Assembly: GCF_028278985.1 (NCBI RefSeq)
Contig: NZ_JANQTA010000014.1
Coordinates: 1-44,606 of the forward strand
DNA length: 44,606 nt
Direction: 5' to 3'
Origin: Candidatus Nitrosopumilus sp.
Lineage (GTDB): Archaea; Thermoproteota; Nitrososphaeria; Nitrososphaerales; Nitrosopumilaceae
Below the pieces are notes generated by a model. It was not told the origin of the DNA and made no database searches. It saw only the letters and a list, made by a program, of their open reading frames with translations. Position numbers and translations under genes: made by a program. Of this stretch, positions 16,834 to 26,108 are shown piece by piece. The first letter of the stretch is position 1. Every line of letters starts with the position of its first letter.

Positions 16834-17571
16834 CTAGGTAATTATAATATCTACTTCTTTCAAAGAGATTTTTTTAAATCCCTTTATTGGTCGTGAGACC
16901 GTGAATAACTCTGATTTTGTAAAGGATGAAAGCCAAGTTAGCAGTTCTTCACCTTTCTTTAATTTTTTAAGTTTGATTTTTCTATCTGATTTTTTTGTTA
17001 AAGAATATCTTCCAATTTTCTCCCCAAAATCCATTCCTACTAAAATAATTTTTTTAGCACGAAAATGATTTGCTAAGAAAACACATCTGTCCCCATCTGT
17101 GAATCCTCCAAAATTTCTAATTTTCTTGTAATGTTTTGATTGAGTTGTCCCGACACAATTTTTAAATTTTTTTACCATGTTTAGGTTGTCAAAATTATCT
17201 TCATGTGCATGTACAACCATAATGCAATTTGTTTTTCCAATTTGTTCTAAACTTTCTTTGTCCCCATCTAGATCTGTAACAACTATGTCTGGAATAATTT
17301 TATTTTCTAATAGTGGTTTTAATGCACTATCTGCAACAATTTTGATAGTTTTTTTCATTTTTTTTAATTTAGGTATGCATCGTGATAATGATGGTCCTGC
17401 GCCTATAACAATCACATTTTGTTGTTTAATTTTTTTAGAAATTTTTTCATAATTACTTGATTTCTTCAAAATTGAATCTAAATATTTTGCAGATTCTCTA
17501 TCTTTATTCTCATTATACATGAACTCTTTAAGAATTTCAGAATACTTTGTTTTCCACCCTGAAATCATCAT
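16834..17571 (-). CDS. mptE: 6-hydroxymethyl-7,8-dihydropterin pyrophosphokinase, archaeal MptE type (DUF115)
   Basis: About 245 residues. Archaea use this enzyme in place of FolK to activate the pterin for condensation with a pABA-type partner. Motifs are VIVIGAGPSLSRC (residues ~51-63), VVTDLDGD and the C-terminal FTDGDRCVFLANHF and LVGMDFGEKIG. ATG 17571 (MMISGWKTKY) is preferred over TTG 17580, because a TATA-like ATTTATCATAAA (17602-17591 on minus) is centred 25 bases before it. It is divergent from folP, the next enzyme in the pathway. Confidence 0.85.
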   Translation of the reverse strand: MMISGWKTKYSEILKEFMYNENKDRESAKYLDSILKKSSNYEKISKKIKQQNVIVIGAGPSLSRCIPKLKKMKKTIKIVADSALKPLLENKIIPDIVVTDLDGDKESLEQIGKTNCIMVVHAHEDNFDNLNMVKKFKNCVGTTQSKHYKKIRNFGGFTDGDRCVFLANHFRAKKIILVGMDFGEKIGRYSLTKKSDRKIKLKKLKKGEELLTWLSSFTKSELFTVSRPIKGFKKISLKEVDIIIT

Positions 17572-17590
17572 ATCACTCAAATTGGCTTAG

Positions 17591-17602
17591 TTTATGATAA
17601 AT
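17591..17602 (-). promoter_or_regulatory. mptE TATA box lying over the folP start codon
   Basis: On minus, ATTTATCATAAA covers the first bases of folP (ATG 17594). It is 25 bases before mptE ATG 17571, and the folP promoter must in turn lie inside mptE (ATCATATCA near 17568-17576). Confidence 0.45.
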
Positions 17603-18457
17603 CATGTGACTAAAATTGCAAAAGTAAGCATCGGAAAATCAAATCCAGTTAGAATTATGGGTATTTTGAATACCAGTCCTGAATCATTCTACAAAAAATC
17701 TGTTAAAACATCTAAAACGATGATCAAAGATGCAGTAAAAAAAATTGAAGATGACGGGGCTGATTTTATTGATGTGGGTGGAATGTCTACTGCACCATAT
17801 CTGTCTACAATTATTTCTGAAAAAATAGAGTCTTCAAGGATTCTAAATGCCATCAAAATTATTCAAGATCATTCCAATATACCGATTTCAGTTGATACAT
17901 GTCGTTCACATGTAGCAAAAGTTGCATTGGAAAACAATGTTGAGATTATTAATGATATTTCTGGACTAAAATATGATGAACAAATGCAAAAAATAATTTC
18001 AAAATACCATCCAGATCTTATATTATGTGCATTTAGTAAATCCATTGTTAAAGGAAATCAAGTTGAAAAAACAAAGCAACTAATTGAACAAAGTCTTAAA
18101 ATTGCTAAAAAATCAGGAATCTCATCACAAAAAATTGTTGTAGATCCTTCTATTGGATTTTTCCGAAAAACAGGCAAAGGTCCATTTTTTACAAAAATTT
18201 CATCAGATTGGGTTTCTCGCGATCTTTCAATCATTCAAAATCTTAAAAAAATCAAAGGAAAATTTCCAATTCTTGTTTCAGTTTCTAACAAATCTTTCAT
18301 AGGTAGTATTCTGGAAAAAGAAGATCCCTCTGATCGGTTGCCAGGAACCATTGCTGCAGAAACAATTTCTGTTTTAAACGGAGCAGATATCATTAGAACT
18401 CATAATGTTGCTTCTGCAAAAGATGCAATTTCTATTGCCAAATATTTATCAAAATAA
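17594..18457 (+). CDS. folP: Dihydropteroate synthase-like enzyme
   Basis: 287 residues, a TIM barrel of the pterin-binding family. Motifs are MGILNTSPESFYK, ADFIDVGGMSTAP (most homologues have ESTRPG), ISVDTCRSHVAKVAL, INDISGL, VDPSIGFFRKTGKG and VSVSNKSFIGSIL, with a final GADIIRTHNV. It joins the pterin diphosphate made by MptE to an aminobenzoate moiety, for folate or methanopterin. GTG 17606 is a possible later start given the crowded promoter. The Arg-to-Ala change in the STRPG motif may reflect an unusual aryl substrate. Confidence 0.88.
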   Translation: MINHVTKIAKVSIGKSNPVRIMGILNTSPESFYKKSVKTSKTMIKDAVKKIEDDGADFIDVGGMSTAPYLSTIISEKIESSRILNAIKIIQDHSNIPISVDTCRSHVAKVALENNVEIINDISGLKYDEQMQKIISKYHPDLILCAFSKSIVKGNQVEKTKQLIEQSLKIAKKSGISSQKIVVDPSIGFFRKTGKGPFFTKISSDWVSRDLSIIQNLKKIKGKFPILVSVSNKSFIGSILEKEDPSDRLPGTIAAETISVLNGADIIRTHNVASAKDAISIAKYLSK

Positions 18458-18502
18458 CACAAAGGCTTATAATTAATCTCAAACTTTCTTAACAAGGTTT
18501 CA

Positions 18503-19933
18503 TTGGAATTCAAAGAAGGATTAACTTTTGACGATGTGCTTCTTGTACCCAAATATTCAGATATCACAAGTCGAACCCAAACCGATCTAAGTACAAAATT
18601 ATCACGAAATATCTCAATCAACATTCCATTTGTTAGTGCAAACATGGATACTGTTACTGAATCTTCGATGGCTGTAGCCATGGCTAGAGTAGGAGGAATA
18701 GGAATTATTCATAGATTTCTAACTATTGAAGAGCAGGCAAATGAAGTTCTAAAGGTAAAACGTTCTGGTAGTGTAATGATCGAAAACCCATATTCAATAA
18801 GTTCTGATAAATCCATTCAAGATGCTCTTGATATTGCTGAAGAAAAAGAAATCTCTGGACTTTTGGTTGTAGATTCCAACTCTAAACTAATTGGAATTGT
18901 AACTGAAAGAGATTTACTCTTTGCAAATCAAAATGACAAGATTTCTGATGTGATGACTAAAGATGTTGTTACTGCAAATGTTGGTGTTTCATTAGATGAT
19001 GCAAAACAAATGTTGCATAAACATAGAATTGAAAAATTACCTTTGGTTGATGAATCAGGAGCAATCAAGGGTCTGATTACTAGTAAAGATATTACAAATA
19101 ATACAGATTTTCCTAATGCTTCAAAAGACAAGAAAGGTAGACCACTAGTTGGTGCAGCAGTAGGTGTAAAGGGGGATTTCTTGGAACGAAGCGAATCTCT
19201 CTTAGACGCAGGGTCTGATGTTTTGGTAGTTGATATTGCTCATGGTCATAGTGAAAACGCAATTAGTACTGTAAAAAATATCAAAAAAGCATTCCCTGAT
19301 TGTGAATTAATTGCAGGAAATATTGCAACTGCACAAGGTGCTGAAGATTTAATCAAAGCAGGTGTGGATGCTGTTAAAGTTGGAGTTGGTTCTGGTTCAA
19401 TTTGTATTACAAGGGTAATTACTGGTTCGGGAGTTCCACAACTTACAGCGGTTATGGATTGCGCAAAAATTGGTCGTGATCACGGAATACCAATTATTTC
19501 TGATGGTGGAACAAGAACTTCAGGTGATGCAACTAAAGCTTTGGCTGCAGGGGCATCTTCTGTTATGGTTGGTAGTATGCTTGGAGGAACCGATGAGTCT
19601 CCAGGCACTGTATTGACAAAAAATGGTAAGCGATTCAAAGTTTATCGTGGAATGGCATCATTAGCTGCTTCAATTGGAAGAAAATCAAAAGAAACAGGCT
19701 CAATTTCTCTTGAAGATGATCTTAATGATTATGTTGCTGAAGGAGTTGAGGCAATGGTTCCGTACAAAGGAACTGTAACTGATATTCTAAAACAACTTAG
19801 TGGGGGAGTTCGTTCTGGTCTTAGTTATTGTGGTGCCCATACAATTCCTCAAATGCAAGAAAATGCAGAATTTATCAAAATGTCAAGAGCTGGATTTGCT
19901 GAAAGTCAGCCTCATGATGTCTCTTTGATGTAG
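18503..19933 (+). CDS. guaB: Inosine-5'-monophosphate dehydrogenase
   Basis: 476 residues from TTG. It oxidises IMP to XMP, the substrate of GuaA. The TIM barrel is interrupted by a CBS-domain pair (about residues 92-205). The catalytic Cys301 lies in GSGSICITR, and [18 protein letters not shown] and YRGMASLAA complete the phosphate and flap regions. A TATA-like GCTTATAATT at 18466-18475 lies ~32 bases upstream. An ordinary full-length bacterial/archaeal IMPDH. Confidence 0.95.
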   Translation: MEFKEGLTFDDVLLVPKYSDITSRTQTDLSTKLSRNISINIPFVSANMDTVTESSMAVAMARVGGIGIIHRFLTIEEQANEVLKVKRSGSVMIENPYSISSDKSIQDALDIAEEKEISGLLVVDSNSKLIGIVTERDLLFANQNDKISDVMTKDVVTANVGVSLDDAKQMLHKHRIEKLPLVDESGAIKGLITSKDITNNTDFPNASKDKKGRPLVGAAVGVKGDFLERSESLLDAGSDVLVVDIAHGHSENAISTVKNIKKAFPDCELIAGNIATAQGAEDLIKAGVDAVKVGVGSGSICITRVITGSGVPQLTAVMDCAKIGRDHGIPIISDGGTRTSGDATKALAAGASSVMVGSMLGGTDESPGTVLTKNGKRFKVYRGMASLAASIGRKSKETGSISLEDDLNDYVAEGVEAMVPYKGTVTDILKQLSGGVRSGLSYCGAHTIPQMQENAEFIKMSRAGFAESQPHDVSLM

Positions 19934-19968
19934 TTAATTTTTTAAACACCATTTAGAACAAATTAACT

Positions 19969-20436
19969 GTGTTATCAAAACGAACCATCATCGGTTTAGT
20001 TATCGGTTCTATAATTATGGGAATTGGTGCTTTATCATTAATCCAACATATTGGTACAATTACTATTGAAGAAGAACATTATGTAAAAGTGGGAGAATCT
20101 TCATTTTATACAATTCCTGCACCTGATGGTTCAAAACAATACATGAAAATTTCTGGTGACGCCTTTAACGTTACAATGTCTAGTCCTGGTGTTGGCTTAC
20201 AAATTCCTGAATCGGCTCACAAAAATGAAGTAGAATTAGATTGGGTTCATCTTGAAGATGGAGAAACCAATATCAAAATTAAAAATACTGGTAATGAGGA
20301 ATTATTAGTTACTGGTACTTTGATAAGAAGTTCAGATCCAATATGGTTTACTTATGATCTCATGGTCATTATTTCTGGCATGGTAATCATTGGATTTAGT
20401 ATGGGCTTTACTCTAAGAAAACCAAAAGGCTTTTAG
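19969..20436 (+). CDS. Two-helix membrane protein, unknown function
   Basis: 155 residues from GTG. One hydrophobic segment near the N-terminus (IIGLVIGSIIMGIGALSLI) and one near the C-terminus (LMVIISGMVIIGFSMGFTL) enclose a beta-rich ~95-residue domain, expected to be outside the cell, with both ends inside. A short basic tail follows. TTTTTTAAAC at 19938-19947 is ~26 bases before the GTG and supports that start. No family was recognised with confidence. It is convergent with pheA. Confidence 0.65.
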   Translation: MLSKRTIIGLVIGSIIMGIGALSLIQHIGTITIEEEHYVKVGESSFYTIPAPDGSKQYMKISGDAFNVTMSSPGVGLQIPESAHKNEVELDWVHLEDGETNIKIKNTGNEELLVTGTLIRSSDPIWFTYDLMVIISGMVIIGFSMGFTLRKPKGF

Positions 20437-20438
20437 CT

Positions 20439-21248
20439 TTATTTTGCTGAAGGGTAGGAACCCAAAATTTTCATGAAAATTGTTTCTTGCTTGATACTGT
20501 CTAGCATCGATGAAATCTCAGAATTATTTCCATGTCCTTCAAAATCTACAAAGAAATTGTATTCCCATGCGCTTTCTTTAGTTGGTCTAGACTCTATTTT
20601 TGTTAAATTTACATTATTTTTATTAAAATTTTCAATTATTCTAAACAATGATCCAGGTTCATGCTTTATTGAAAAAATTATTGAGGTTTTATCTTTGCCA
20701 GATTCAGGTGATTTATCTTTAGATAATACTAGAAATCGAGTGTAATTATTGAGATTATTAGCAATTTTTTCTGCAATTATTGGCATTTGATATAGAGATG
20801 AGGCTGCCTTACTAGCAATACATGCACAATTATTCTTGTTTAATTCTTTGACAATCTTTACACTTCCAGCAGTATCATACGTTGGAATTGTTTTGAGATT
20901 TTTTTCTTCAATAAATTTTCTACATTGTCCTAAAGCTTGTGGATGTGAATACACAGTATCAATTTCCTCAATTTTTCCATTACCAATTAGACAATGTTCA
21001 ATTTTGTGATATATTTCACCAGTAACATTTAGTGATGTTGAATAAAGCAAGTCGTAACTTTCTCCAACACTTCCCTCAATTGAATTTTCAACAGGTAATA
21101 CTGAGTAATCTGATTTCCCTTTTGTGGTAGAAGCTAGCGTTTCAGCAAATGTACTATGTGGAATAGTAGTGATGTCTTCATTGAAAAATGAGTTTGCGGC
21201 TGCTTCACTATATGCACCTCGTTCTCCTTGGAACGATACCTGAGTCAT
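20439..21248 (-). CDS. pheA: Prephenate dehydratase
   Basis: 269 residues. It converts prephenate to phenylpyruvate. The N-terminal catalytic domain starts VSFQGERGAYSEAAA and includes LPVENSIEGSVGES and the active-site NNYTRFLVL. The C-terminal ACT domain (IIFSIKHEPGSLFRII, then ESRPTKESAWEYNFFVDFEG) allows phenylalanine feedback. No chorismate mutase domain is attached. It begins 2 bases after the csl4 stop, so it is read in the same transcript. Confidence 0.93.
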   Translation of the reverse strand: MTQVSFQGERGAYSEAAANSFFNEDITTIPHSTFAETLASTTKGKSDYSVLPVENSIEGSVGESYDLLYSTSLNVTGEIYHKIEHCLIGNGKIEEIDTVYSHPQALGQCRKFIEEKNLKTIPTYDTAGSVKIVKELNKNNCACIASKAASSLYQMPIIAEKIANNLNNYTRFLVLSKDKSPESGKDKTSIIFSIKHEPGSLFRIIENFNKNNVNLTKIESRPTKESAWEYNFFVDFEGHGNNSEISSMLDSIKQETIFMKILGSYPSAK

Positions 21249-21250
21249 TT

Positions 21251-21802
21251 TTAACCTCTCAAGCTAATAAAATCATTTTTACCAAAGTTTGTTGAAAGTT
21301 TTCTATCATCAATCCACGAGCATTCAATACATTTGACAGCATCTCGCATCTGTACAACTTTTTTTCCACATTTTCTACATTTCGTAAATAACACTCCTAA
21401 TTCTGGCTCACTGATTGTAGCATGAATTGTTCCGTTTAGGTGATTTACAATTTTTAATGTAACAATATCATTTACTAATGCAACATTCTTTTTTCTGATA
21501 TTTCTTGTTGAACAAACACATTCTACTTTTGATGTTGTAGGATTTCCATTGATGAACTCGATTGTAACTGCAATCATTGATGACATTACTGCTGCAACAG
21601 AGCCAATCACCACATCTCCTACTCTGGGAATTGATAGTGCTTTAGGGTGTTTTACGTTCGCAATTCTGGAAGATTTGTCAATATCTTTCTCACCTATTGT
21701 TGCAGCTCTTACCATGTCACCATCGTCAAATGTGTTATATCCAGCCTCATATTCTTCAATAGATGCTATTTTGTCTCCTGGAAAAATTGCATTTTCAGAC
21801 AT
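21251..21802 (-). CDS. csl4: Exosome RNA-binding protein Csl4
   Basis: About 183 residues from ATG 21802 (MSENAIFPGDKIA). It caps the archaeal RNA exosome and recruits DnaG or RNA. Order: short N-terminal domain (FPGDKIASIEEYEAG), S1 domain (PRVGDVVIGSVAAVMSSMI, then DIVTLKIV), and C-terminal zinc ribbon (CRKCGKKVV...CIEC). The ATG 21862 extension is rejected, because a TATA box (ATTATAATC on minus, 21833-21823) is 26 bases before ATG 21802. Confidence 0.92.
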   Translation of the reverse strand: MSENAIFPGDKIASIEEYEAGYNTFDDGDMVRAATIGEKDIDKSSRIANVKHPKALSIPRVGDVVIGSVAAVMSSMIAVTIEFINGNPTTSKVECVCSTRNIRKKNVALVNDIVTLKIVNHLNGTIHATISEPELGVLFTKCRKCGKKVVQMRDAVKCIECSWIDDRKLSTNFGKNDFISLRG

Positions 21803-21822
21803 GTAATGATTTTTGACTTTGT

Positions 21823-21868
21823 GATTATAATTGTTTATGGTACCCCGATCCTGGTAAATCATATATCT
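21823..21868. promoter_or_regulatory. Divergent promoters of csl4 and the MDR reductase
   Basis: ATTATAATC (minus, 21833-21823) serves csl4 and CATATATCT (plus, 21860-21868) serves the reductase. Each is centred ~26 bases from its start codon (ATG 21802 and ATG 21890), so both messages are predicted to be leaderless. Confidence 0.6.
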
Positions 21869-21889
21869 GCAAAAAATTCTGGAAAAATG

Positions 21890-22966
21890 ATGAAGGCACT
21901 GGTATATGATGAATATGCAATAAATGATGATTATTCTAAAATTTTACAAATCAAAGATATTCCTGAACCTGTACCAAAACCTAACGAAGTTGTTTTTAGA
22001 GTTGAAGCAGCAGCTCTAAACTATGATGATATTTGGGGAATGAGAGGAAAACCATTAGCAATCCCCTTACCACATATTTCTGGAACCGATGCTGCAGGTG
22101 AAGTTACCGCTGTAGGTGATGAAGTAAAAAATTTCAAAGTTGGTGATAGAGTTGTTTCTCACGGAAACATGTCTTGTAGAGTTTGTAAACGTTGTACTAG
22201 TGGAAGAGAATTTGACTGTAAACAAAGAAAAGTTTGGGGATTTGAAACTGGTCCTCTTTGGGGAGGATATTGTGAAAAAACCCATCTTCCGGAAGTTAAC
22301 GTAGTAAAAATTCCCGAAAATATTTCATATGAAGAAGCCGCTGCGGCGTCAATGACACTTTTAACATCTTGGCATATGCTAGTTGGACGTGCAAAAATTC
22401 AACCTGGTCAAGTAGTCCTCATTATGGGTGGAGGTTCTGGTGTTGGAAATTATGGAATTCAAATTGCAAAATTATTTGGTTGCACAGTAATTGCAACTGC
22501 AAGTCCAGATAAACTAGACAAATTACTTGAACTTGGGGCAGATTATGCTGTTGATCATAGAAAAGAAGATTGGGATAAAGAAGTTCGCTCTATAGCAAAA
22601 AAACTCCCAAAACCATATGGTGAAGTAACTGGAGTTGATGTAATTTTTGAACACATTGGTGGTTCTCATTGGAATAAAGAATTGATGATGCTTAATTTCG
22701 GTGGAACAATCATTACAACTGGGGCGACAACTGGTTATATGGCAAAAACTGATTTACGCCATATTTTCTTTAAAGGAATCAATATTTTAGGATCAACTCA
22801 AGGAACAAGAGCAGAATTAGAACAAGGATTGTATTGGATGTCAAAAGGTAAAATAAAATCTATAATTGATTCTGAATATCCACTAGAAAAAGCTGTAGAG
22901 GCACATACTAGAATGCTCAAAGGTAAAGGAATGTTTGGAAAAATCATTATGAAACCAAATTTGTGA
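21890..22966 (+). CDS. Zinc-type medium-chain dehydrogenase/reductase (alcohol dehydrogenase or enoyl-CoA reductase)
   Basis: 358 residues starting MKALVYDEYAI; an ATG 3 bases earlier is equally possible. The structural zinc lobe CRVCKRCTSGREFDC is complete, and the Rossmann loop GGGSGVGNYGIQIAKLFG binds NAD(P)H. At the place of the usual catalytic zinc cysteine the protein reads NYDDIWGMRG (Tyr for Cys), which is more like quinone or acryloyl-CoA reductases than alcohol dehydrogenases. A role in reducing acryloyl-CoA in the carbon-fixation cycle is an inference. TATA at 21860-21868. Followed after 5 bases by the TPR gene. Confidence 0.8.
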   Translation: MKALVYDEYAINDDYSKILQIKDIPEPVPKPNEVVFRVEAAALNYDDIWGMRGKPLAIPLPHISGTDAAGEVTAVGDEVKNFKVGDRVVSHGNMSCRVCKRCTSGREFDCKQRKVWGFETGPLWGGYCEKTHLPEVNVVKIPENISYEEAAAASMTLLTSWHMLVGRAKIQPGQVVLIMGGGSGVGNYGIQIAKLFGCTVIATASPDKLDKLLELGADYAVDHRKEDWDKEVRSIAKKLPKPYGEVTGVDVIFEHIGGSHWNKELMMLNFGGTIITTGATTGYMAKTDLRHIFFKGINILGSTQGTRAELEQGLYWMSKGKIKSIIDSEYPLEKAVEAHTRMLKGKGMFGKIIMKPNL

Positions 22967-22971
22967 CTTAG

Positions 22972-23574
22972 ATGAGTGATCCAAAAATTAATTCCCTTTT
23001 AGATGAAGCAAATAGGCTTTTTTTAAAACACAAATTCACTGAAGCTATTAGATATTATGATCAAATTTTATTTGAAAATCCATCCCATTTGAGTTCACTA
23101 AACAATAAGGGATATGCATTAAGCAAACTGAAAGATTTTGAAAATGCTCTAAAATGTTATGATGCTGCACTAGAGGTTTTTCCAAATGATTTGTCTGTCA
23201 TGATTAACAAAATTTCCTCTTTAAGAAAAACCAAAAAATTTCAAGAATCTTTAGAAATCTGTAATCAAATTTTAGAAAAAAATCCCAAATATAATATCGT
23301 ATTATATCATAAAGAACGAATTCTTTTTTCAATGGAAAAATATGATGAATCTGTTAAATGCTGCAATAAAATTCTGGAAGATTACCCAAAAAATGAGGAT
23401 GTATTATTTGACAAATCTTGTAGTCTTGTAATGAATTCCAATATTGAAGAATCTCTTCAAATCCTTGAATTAGCTATAAATCAAAATTCAAAATTTAGGA
23501 CAAAGGCTACTCAATTGAAATGCTTTGAAAAATTGATTGATAATGCAAAATTTCAAGAATTAATTTCTAATTAA
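22972..23574 (+). CDS. TPR-repeat protein
   Basis: 200 residues made almost wholly of tetratricopeptide repeats: units with A..YYDQIL..NP, ALKCYDAALEVFPND, SLEICNQILEKNPKYN and SVKCCNKILEDYPKNED are spaced by 34 residues. No signal peptide or enzymatic domain. TPRs mediate protein-protein contact; the partner cannot be told. It is co-transcribed with the reductase upstream, and its stop overlaps the stop of dph2 on the other strand by 4 bases. Confidence 0.83.
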   Translation: MSDPKINSLLDEANRLFLKHKFTEAIRYYDQILFENPSHLSSLNNKGYALSKLKDFENALKCYDAALEVFPNDLSVMINKISSLRKTKKFQESLEICNQILEKNPKYNIVLYHKERILFSMEKYDESVKCCNKILEDYPKNEDVLFDKSCSLVMNSNIEESLQILELAINQNSKFRTKATQLKCFEKLIDNAKFQELISN

Positions 23575-24581
23575 AGCCAATGAGGAATTTCTAGATATCC
23601 TTCAATACTTTCATTTCTTAGAATTTTCAATAGTGCATTAGCTTGTGGAGTAGACAAAACTGGTTTGTCAAACTGATTGTCTGTTGAAATTCTTGGACAT
23701 GCCACTTGTACAAATGCATCGATTCCTTTCAAATTTTGTAATCTTTCGTTGGTGATATCTGTTAGAGCAAATAATTGGACTTCCTTTCCTTCTTTTTCTA
23801 ATTCTCTTTTCATCTTGAGTGCAAATACTTTGGATAATTGTCCTTCTTTTAGTCCTACAATCACTCCAAAAGATTTTGCTTCTGCAGCTTTGTAGATAGC
23901 TAATGTTGCTTTCTTTTTTAATTTCTGAGCAAAATCAGTAATTTCTCTAACTTCATTAAAGTATGGATCTAAAACATAGGTAGGTAAATTGGTTGACAAT
24001 GCAATTCCAGATGCATGAAAATTACTTTGTCCAAGGAAAACATAAGCATCAACTTCTTTTTTTAATTCTGTTGCGGGATAAAATTCACAACCAAAAACTT
24101 GTCCATCGTTTAGTTGACCCTTTCCTTTTCCAATCTTTACTTTGATGCCAGAATCTGTTAAAATTTTTTCAACTTTATCAACTTGATGTAAATGCTGACT
24201 ATCAGTTACTAATGAAATAGTTTTTCCTTGAAGAATTTCTTTGCATTTCAATGCAACACTATCAAATTCAACATCATCAAATGCATCAACTAACACTAAA
24301 TTTTTTTCTAATGATTCTGTATTGATTGTATGACCAATGTTAAATTGTATTTCAGCTCCTAATACTTTAGATCCGTTTGAATTAAGATCACATGTTCCCC
24401 ATGTAGTATCTGCTAGGACATAAGCTGGAATCTTGTATTTTTTGGATATCTTTTTTGCTGTTTCTTGAACTTGGGGCAAAATCCCATCAGGTCCATTTAA
24501 TGAGACAGAAGCAGGTTTTTTATCTTCTATTTCCCTGAATATTCTTTCTTCATCAACTATAATCAATTCAGCTTGGAACAT
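23571..24581 (-). CDS. dph2: Diphthamide biosynthesis enzyme Dph2
   Basis: 336 residues. It transfers the 3-amino-3-carboxypropyl group of SAM to the histidine of elongation factor 2, the first step of diphthamide. The three cysteines that hold the non-classical radical-SAM 4Fe-4S cluster are visible: C64 (WGTCD), C165 (GCEFYP) and C295 (VACPRI), one in each of the three homologous domains. C113 is an extra cysteine not expected to bind the cluster. Normal archaeal length. Confidence 0.93.
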   Translation of the reverse strand: MFQAELIIVDEERIFREIEDKKPASVSLNGPDGILPQVQETAKKISKKYKIPAYVLADTTWGTCDLNSNGSKVLGAEIQFNIGHTINTESLEKNLVLVDAFDDVEFDSVALKCKEILQGKTISLVTDSQHLHQVDKVEKILTDSGIKVKIGKGKGQLNDGQVFGCEFYPATELKKEVDAYVFLGQSNFHASGIALSTNLPTYVLDPYFNEVREITDFAQKLKKKATLAIYKAAEAKSFGVIVGLKEGQLSKVFALKMKRELEKEGKEVQLFALTDITNERLQNLKGIDAFVQVACPRISTDNQFDKPVLSTPQANALLKILRNESIEGYLEIPHWL

Positions 24582-24649
24582 GACTTTATTAATTTAAATC
24601 AACTGGACCTGACAACAAGTAAAAATGCTAGATTTTATCATGATGAATT

Positions 24650-25966
24650 ATGTCAAATCAAACTATTCTGAATATTGGATTTGATGATACTGATTCTCCA
24701 AAAGGAATGTGTACAACTTTTCTGGCATTCAAAATAGTTGATTTACTTCTTAAACAAAATACCAAATTTGTTGATTATCCACGCCTAATTCGATTCAATC
24801 CAAACATCCCATGGAAAACCCGTGGAAATGGTGCAGTTTCACTAAGAGTAAAAACGAAAAATCCTAAAAAAATTAAACACGAGATCAAAAAATTAGTTAC
24901 AAAATATTCTGATGTTAAAAATGGTGCTAACCCTGGCTTGGTATTTTTTGAAAGTGAACAGATTCCAAAAGATTTTTCAGACTTTAGTAGCCTTGCTATG
25001 TGGCAACTAATTAATCGAGACAATGCAAAAAAATTTGCTAAAAAAAATAATTTAGAATTTTTTTATCATGGAAATGGACAAGGATTAGTTGGTGCAATTG
25101 GTGCAATTGGATATGAATTTGATGATAATACTTTGGAATTACTAAGTTATAGAAGACAATCAAAATTTGGTACTCAGAGAAGTCTATCTACTCAAAGTGT
25201 CAAATTAATGCAAGAAAAAACATCTCCTGAAACCTTCAATAGTTTTGACACAAAAAAAGGCCGTATTCTAATTGCACCCCATGGACCTGATCCCGTATTT
25301 TATGGAATTCGTGGTGAAAATGTTGATTCTTTGTTACTAGCTTCAAAGATGATCAAAACAGATGAAAAATTAAATGGGTATATGATTTTTAAATCAAATC
25401 AGGGAACAGGAGATCATTTAAAAAATAATCTAACTCTTGAAAACTTAAAACCATATTCTTCAGGAAAATTACTTGGAATTGTTTCTAGCTCTCCAAAGAT
25501 TTCAAAAGGTGGACATGTATTTTTTAAAATAAAATCAAAAAATTTTGAAATTAATTGTGCAATGTACAAACCAACAGGTATTACATCTGTAGCATCAAAG
25601 TTAATCAAAGGGGATAAACTACTTGTCGGAGGAGGAGTTAGAAAGGCATCAAAACTTCATCCAAGAACTCTAAATCTGGAATTCATCCAAATTCTACATT
25701 TAGAAAAACTATTGATTTCAAGAAATCCTCTTTGTAAAATCTGTAACAAAAACATGAAATCAAAAGGGAAAAATCAAGGATTTCAATGTGTGGTTTGTGG
25801 AAAAAAATCAAAAAATAAAATCATTTTAGAAAAAACAAGGGATTTGAGAGAAAAATCATATCTACCAATCATTTCTGCGCATAGACATTTGACAAGACCA
25901 TCTCAGAGAGAAGGAAAGAAAAACAAGACAAAGTTTGAAGATTCGTTATGGTTTTCAATTAATTGA
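24650..25966 (+). CDS. tiaS: tRNA(Ile2) 2-agmatinylcytidine synthetase
   Basis: 438 residues. It attaches agmatine to C34 of the CAU-anticodon tRNA-Ile so that it reads AUA. The N-terminal kinase-like domain starts IGFDDTDSPKGMCTT, the segment with the autophosphorylated Thr in the Archaeoglobus enzyme; RGNGAVSLRV and GNGQGLVGAIGAIGYE follow. The OB-fold region (FFKIKSKNFEINCAMYKPTG) and the C-terminal zinc ribbon (CKIC...CVVC, residues ~364-384) bind the tRNA. An essential archaeal gene. Confidence 0.95.
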   Translation: MSNQTILNIGFDDTDSPKGMCTTFLAFKIVDLLLKQNTKFVDYPRLIRFNPNIPWKTRGNGAVSLRVKTKNPKKIKHEIKKLVTKYSDVKNGANPGLVFFESEQIPKDFSDFSSLAMWQLINRDNAKKFAKKNNLEFFYHGNGQGLVGAIGAIGYEFDDNTLELLSYRRQSKFGTQRSLSTQSVKLMQEKTSPETFNSFDTKKGRILIAPHGPDPVFYGIRGENVDSLLLASKMIKTDEKLNGYMIFKSNQGTGDHLKNNLTLENLKPYSSGKLLGIVSSSPKISKGGHVFFKIKSKNFEINCAMYKPTGITSVASKLIKGDKLLVGGGVRKASKLHPRTLNLEFIQILHLEKLLISRNPLCKICNKNMKSKGKNQGFQCVVCGKKSKNKIILEKTRDLREKSYLPIISAHRHLTRPSQREGKKNKTKFEDSLWFSIN

Positions 25967-25973
25967 ATTAGAA

Positions 25974-26048
25974 TAGCGGGGAGTAGATTTGAACTACTGA
26001 ACTGCGGGTTATGAGCCCGCCGGGATGACCTGGCTTCCCCACCCCGCT
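25974..26048 (-). tRNA. Initiator tRNA-Met (anticodon CAT)
   Basis: Read on minus, the sequence AGCGGGGTGGGGAAGCCAGG begins a full cloverleaf. The acceptor stem AGCGGGG pairs with CCCCGCT, the discriminator is A, and the T-loop is TTCAAAT. The anticodon CAT is at 26013-26011, flanked by GGG and CCC, the three G-C pairs that mark initiator tRNA. A1-U72 is also archaeal initiator-like. No intron; CCA is not encoded (TTC follows). The palindromic TATA GTATATAC at 26071-26078 is ~27 bases upstream. Confidence 0.95.
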
Positions 26049-26070
26049 GAATCAAGATTGGAGGTTGGCC

Positions 26071-26078
26071 GTATATAC
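26071..26078 (-). promoter_or_regulatory. TATA box of the initiator tRNA gene
   Basis: GTATATAC, a perfect palindrome, centred 27 bases before the 5' end of the tRNA on the minus strand. This is the expected archaeal spacing, so the 5' end of the primary transcript would lie at or next to the mature end. Confidence 0.6.
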
Positions 26079-26108
26079 GCTTTCTTAAATTATTGAAAGT
26101 AAATTAAT

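Noticed and set aside
21647-21886. Upstream extension of the MDR reductase frame
   Set aside because: Would overlap csl4 and its promoter; the TATA at 21860-21868 and the family N-terminus set the start at 21887/21890.
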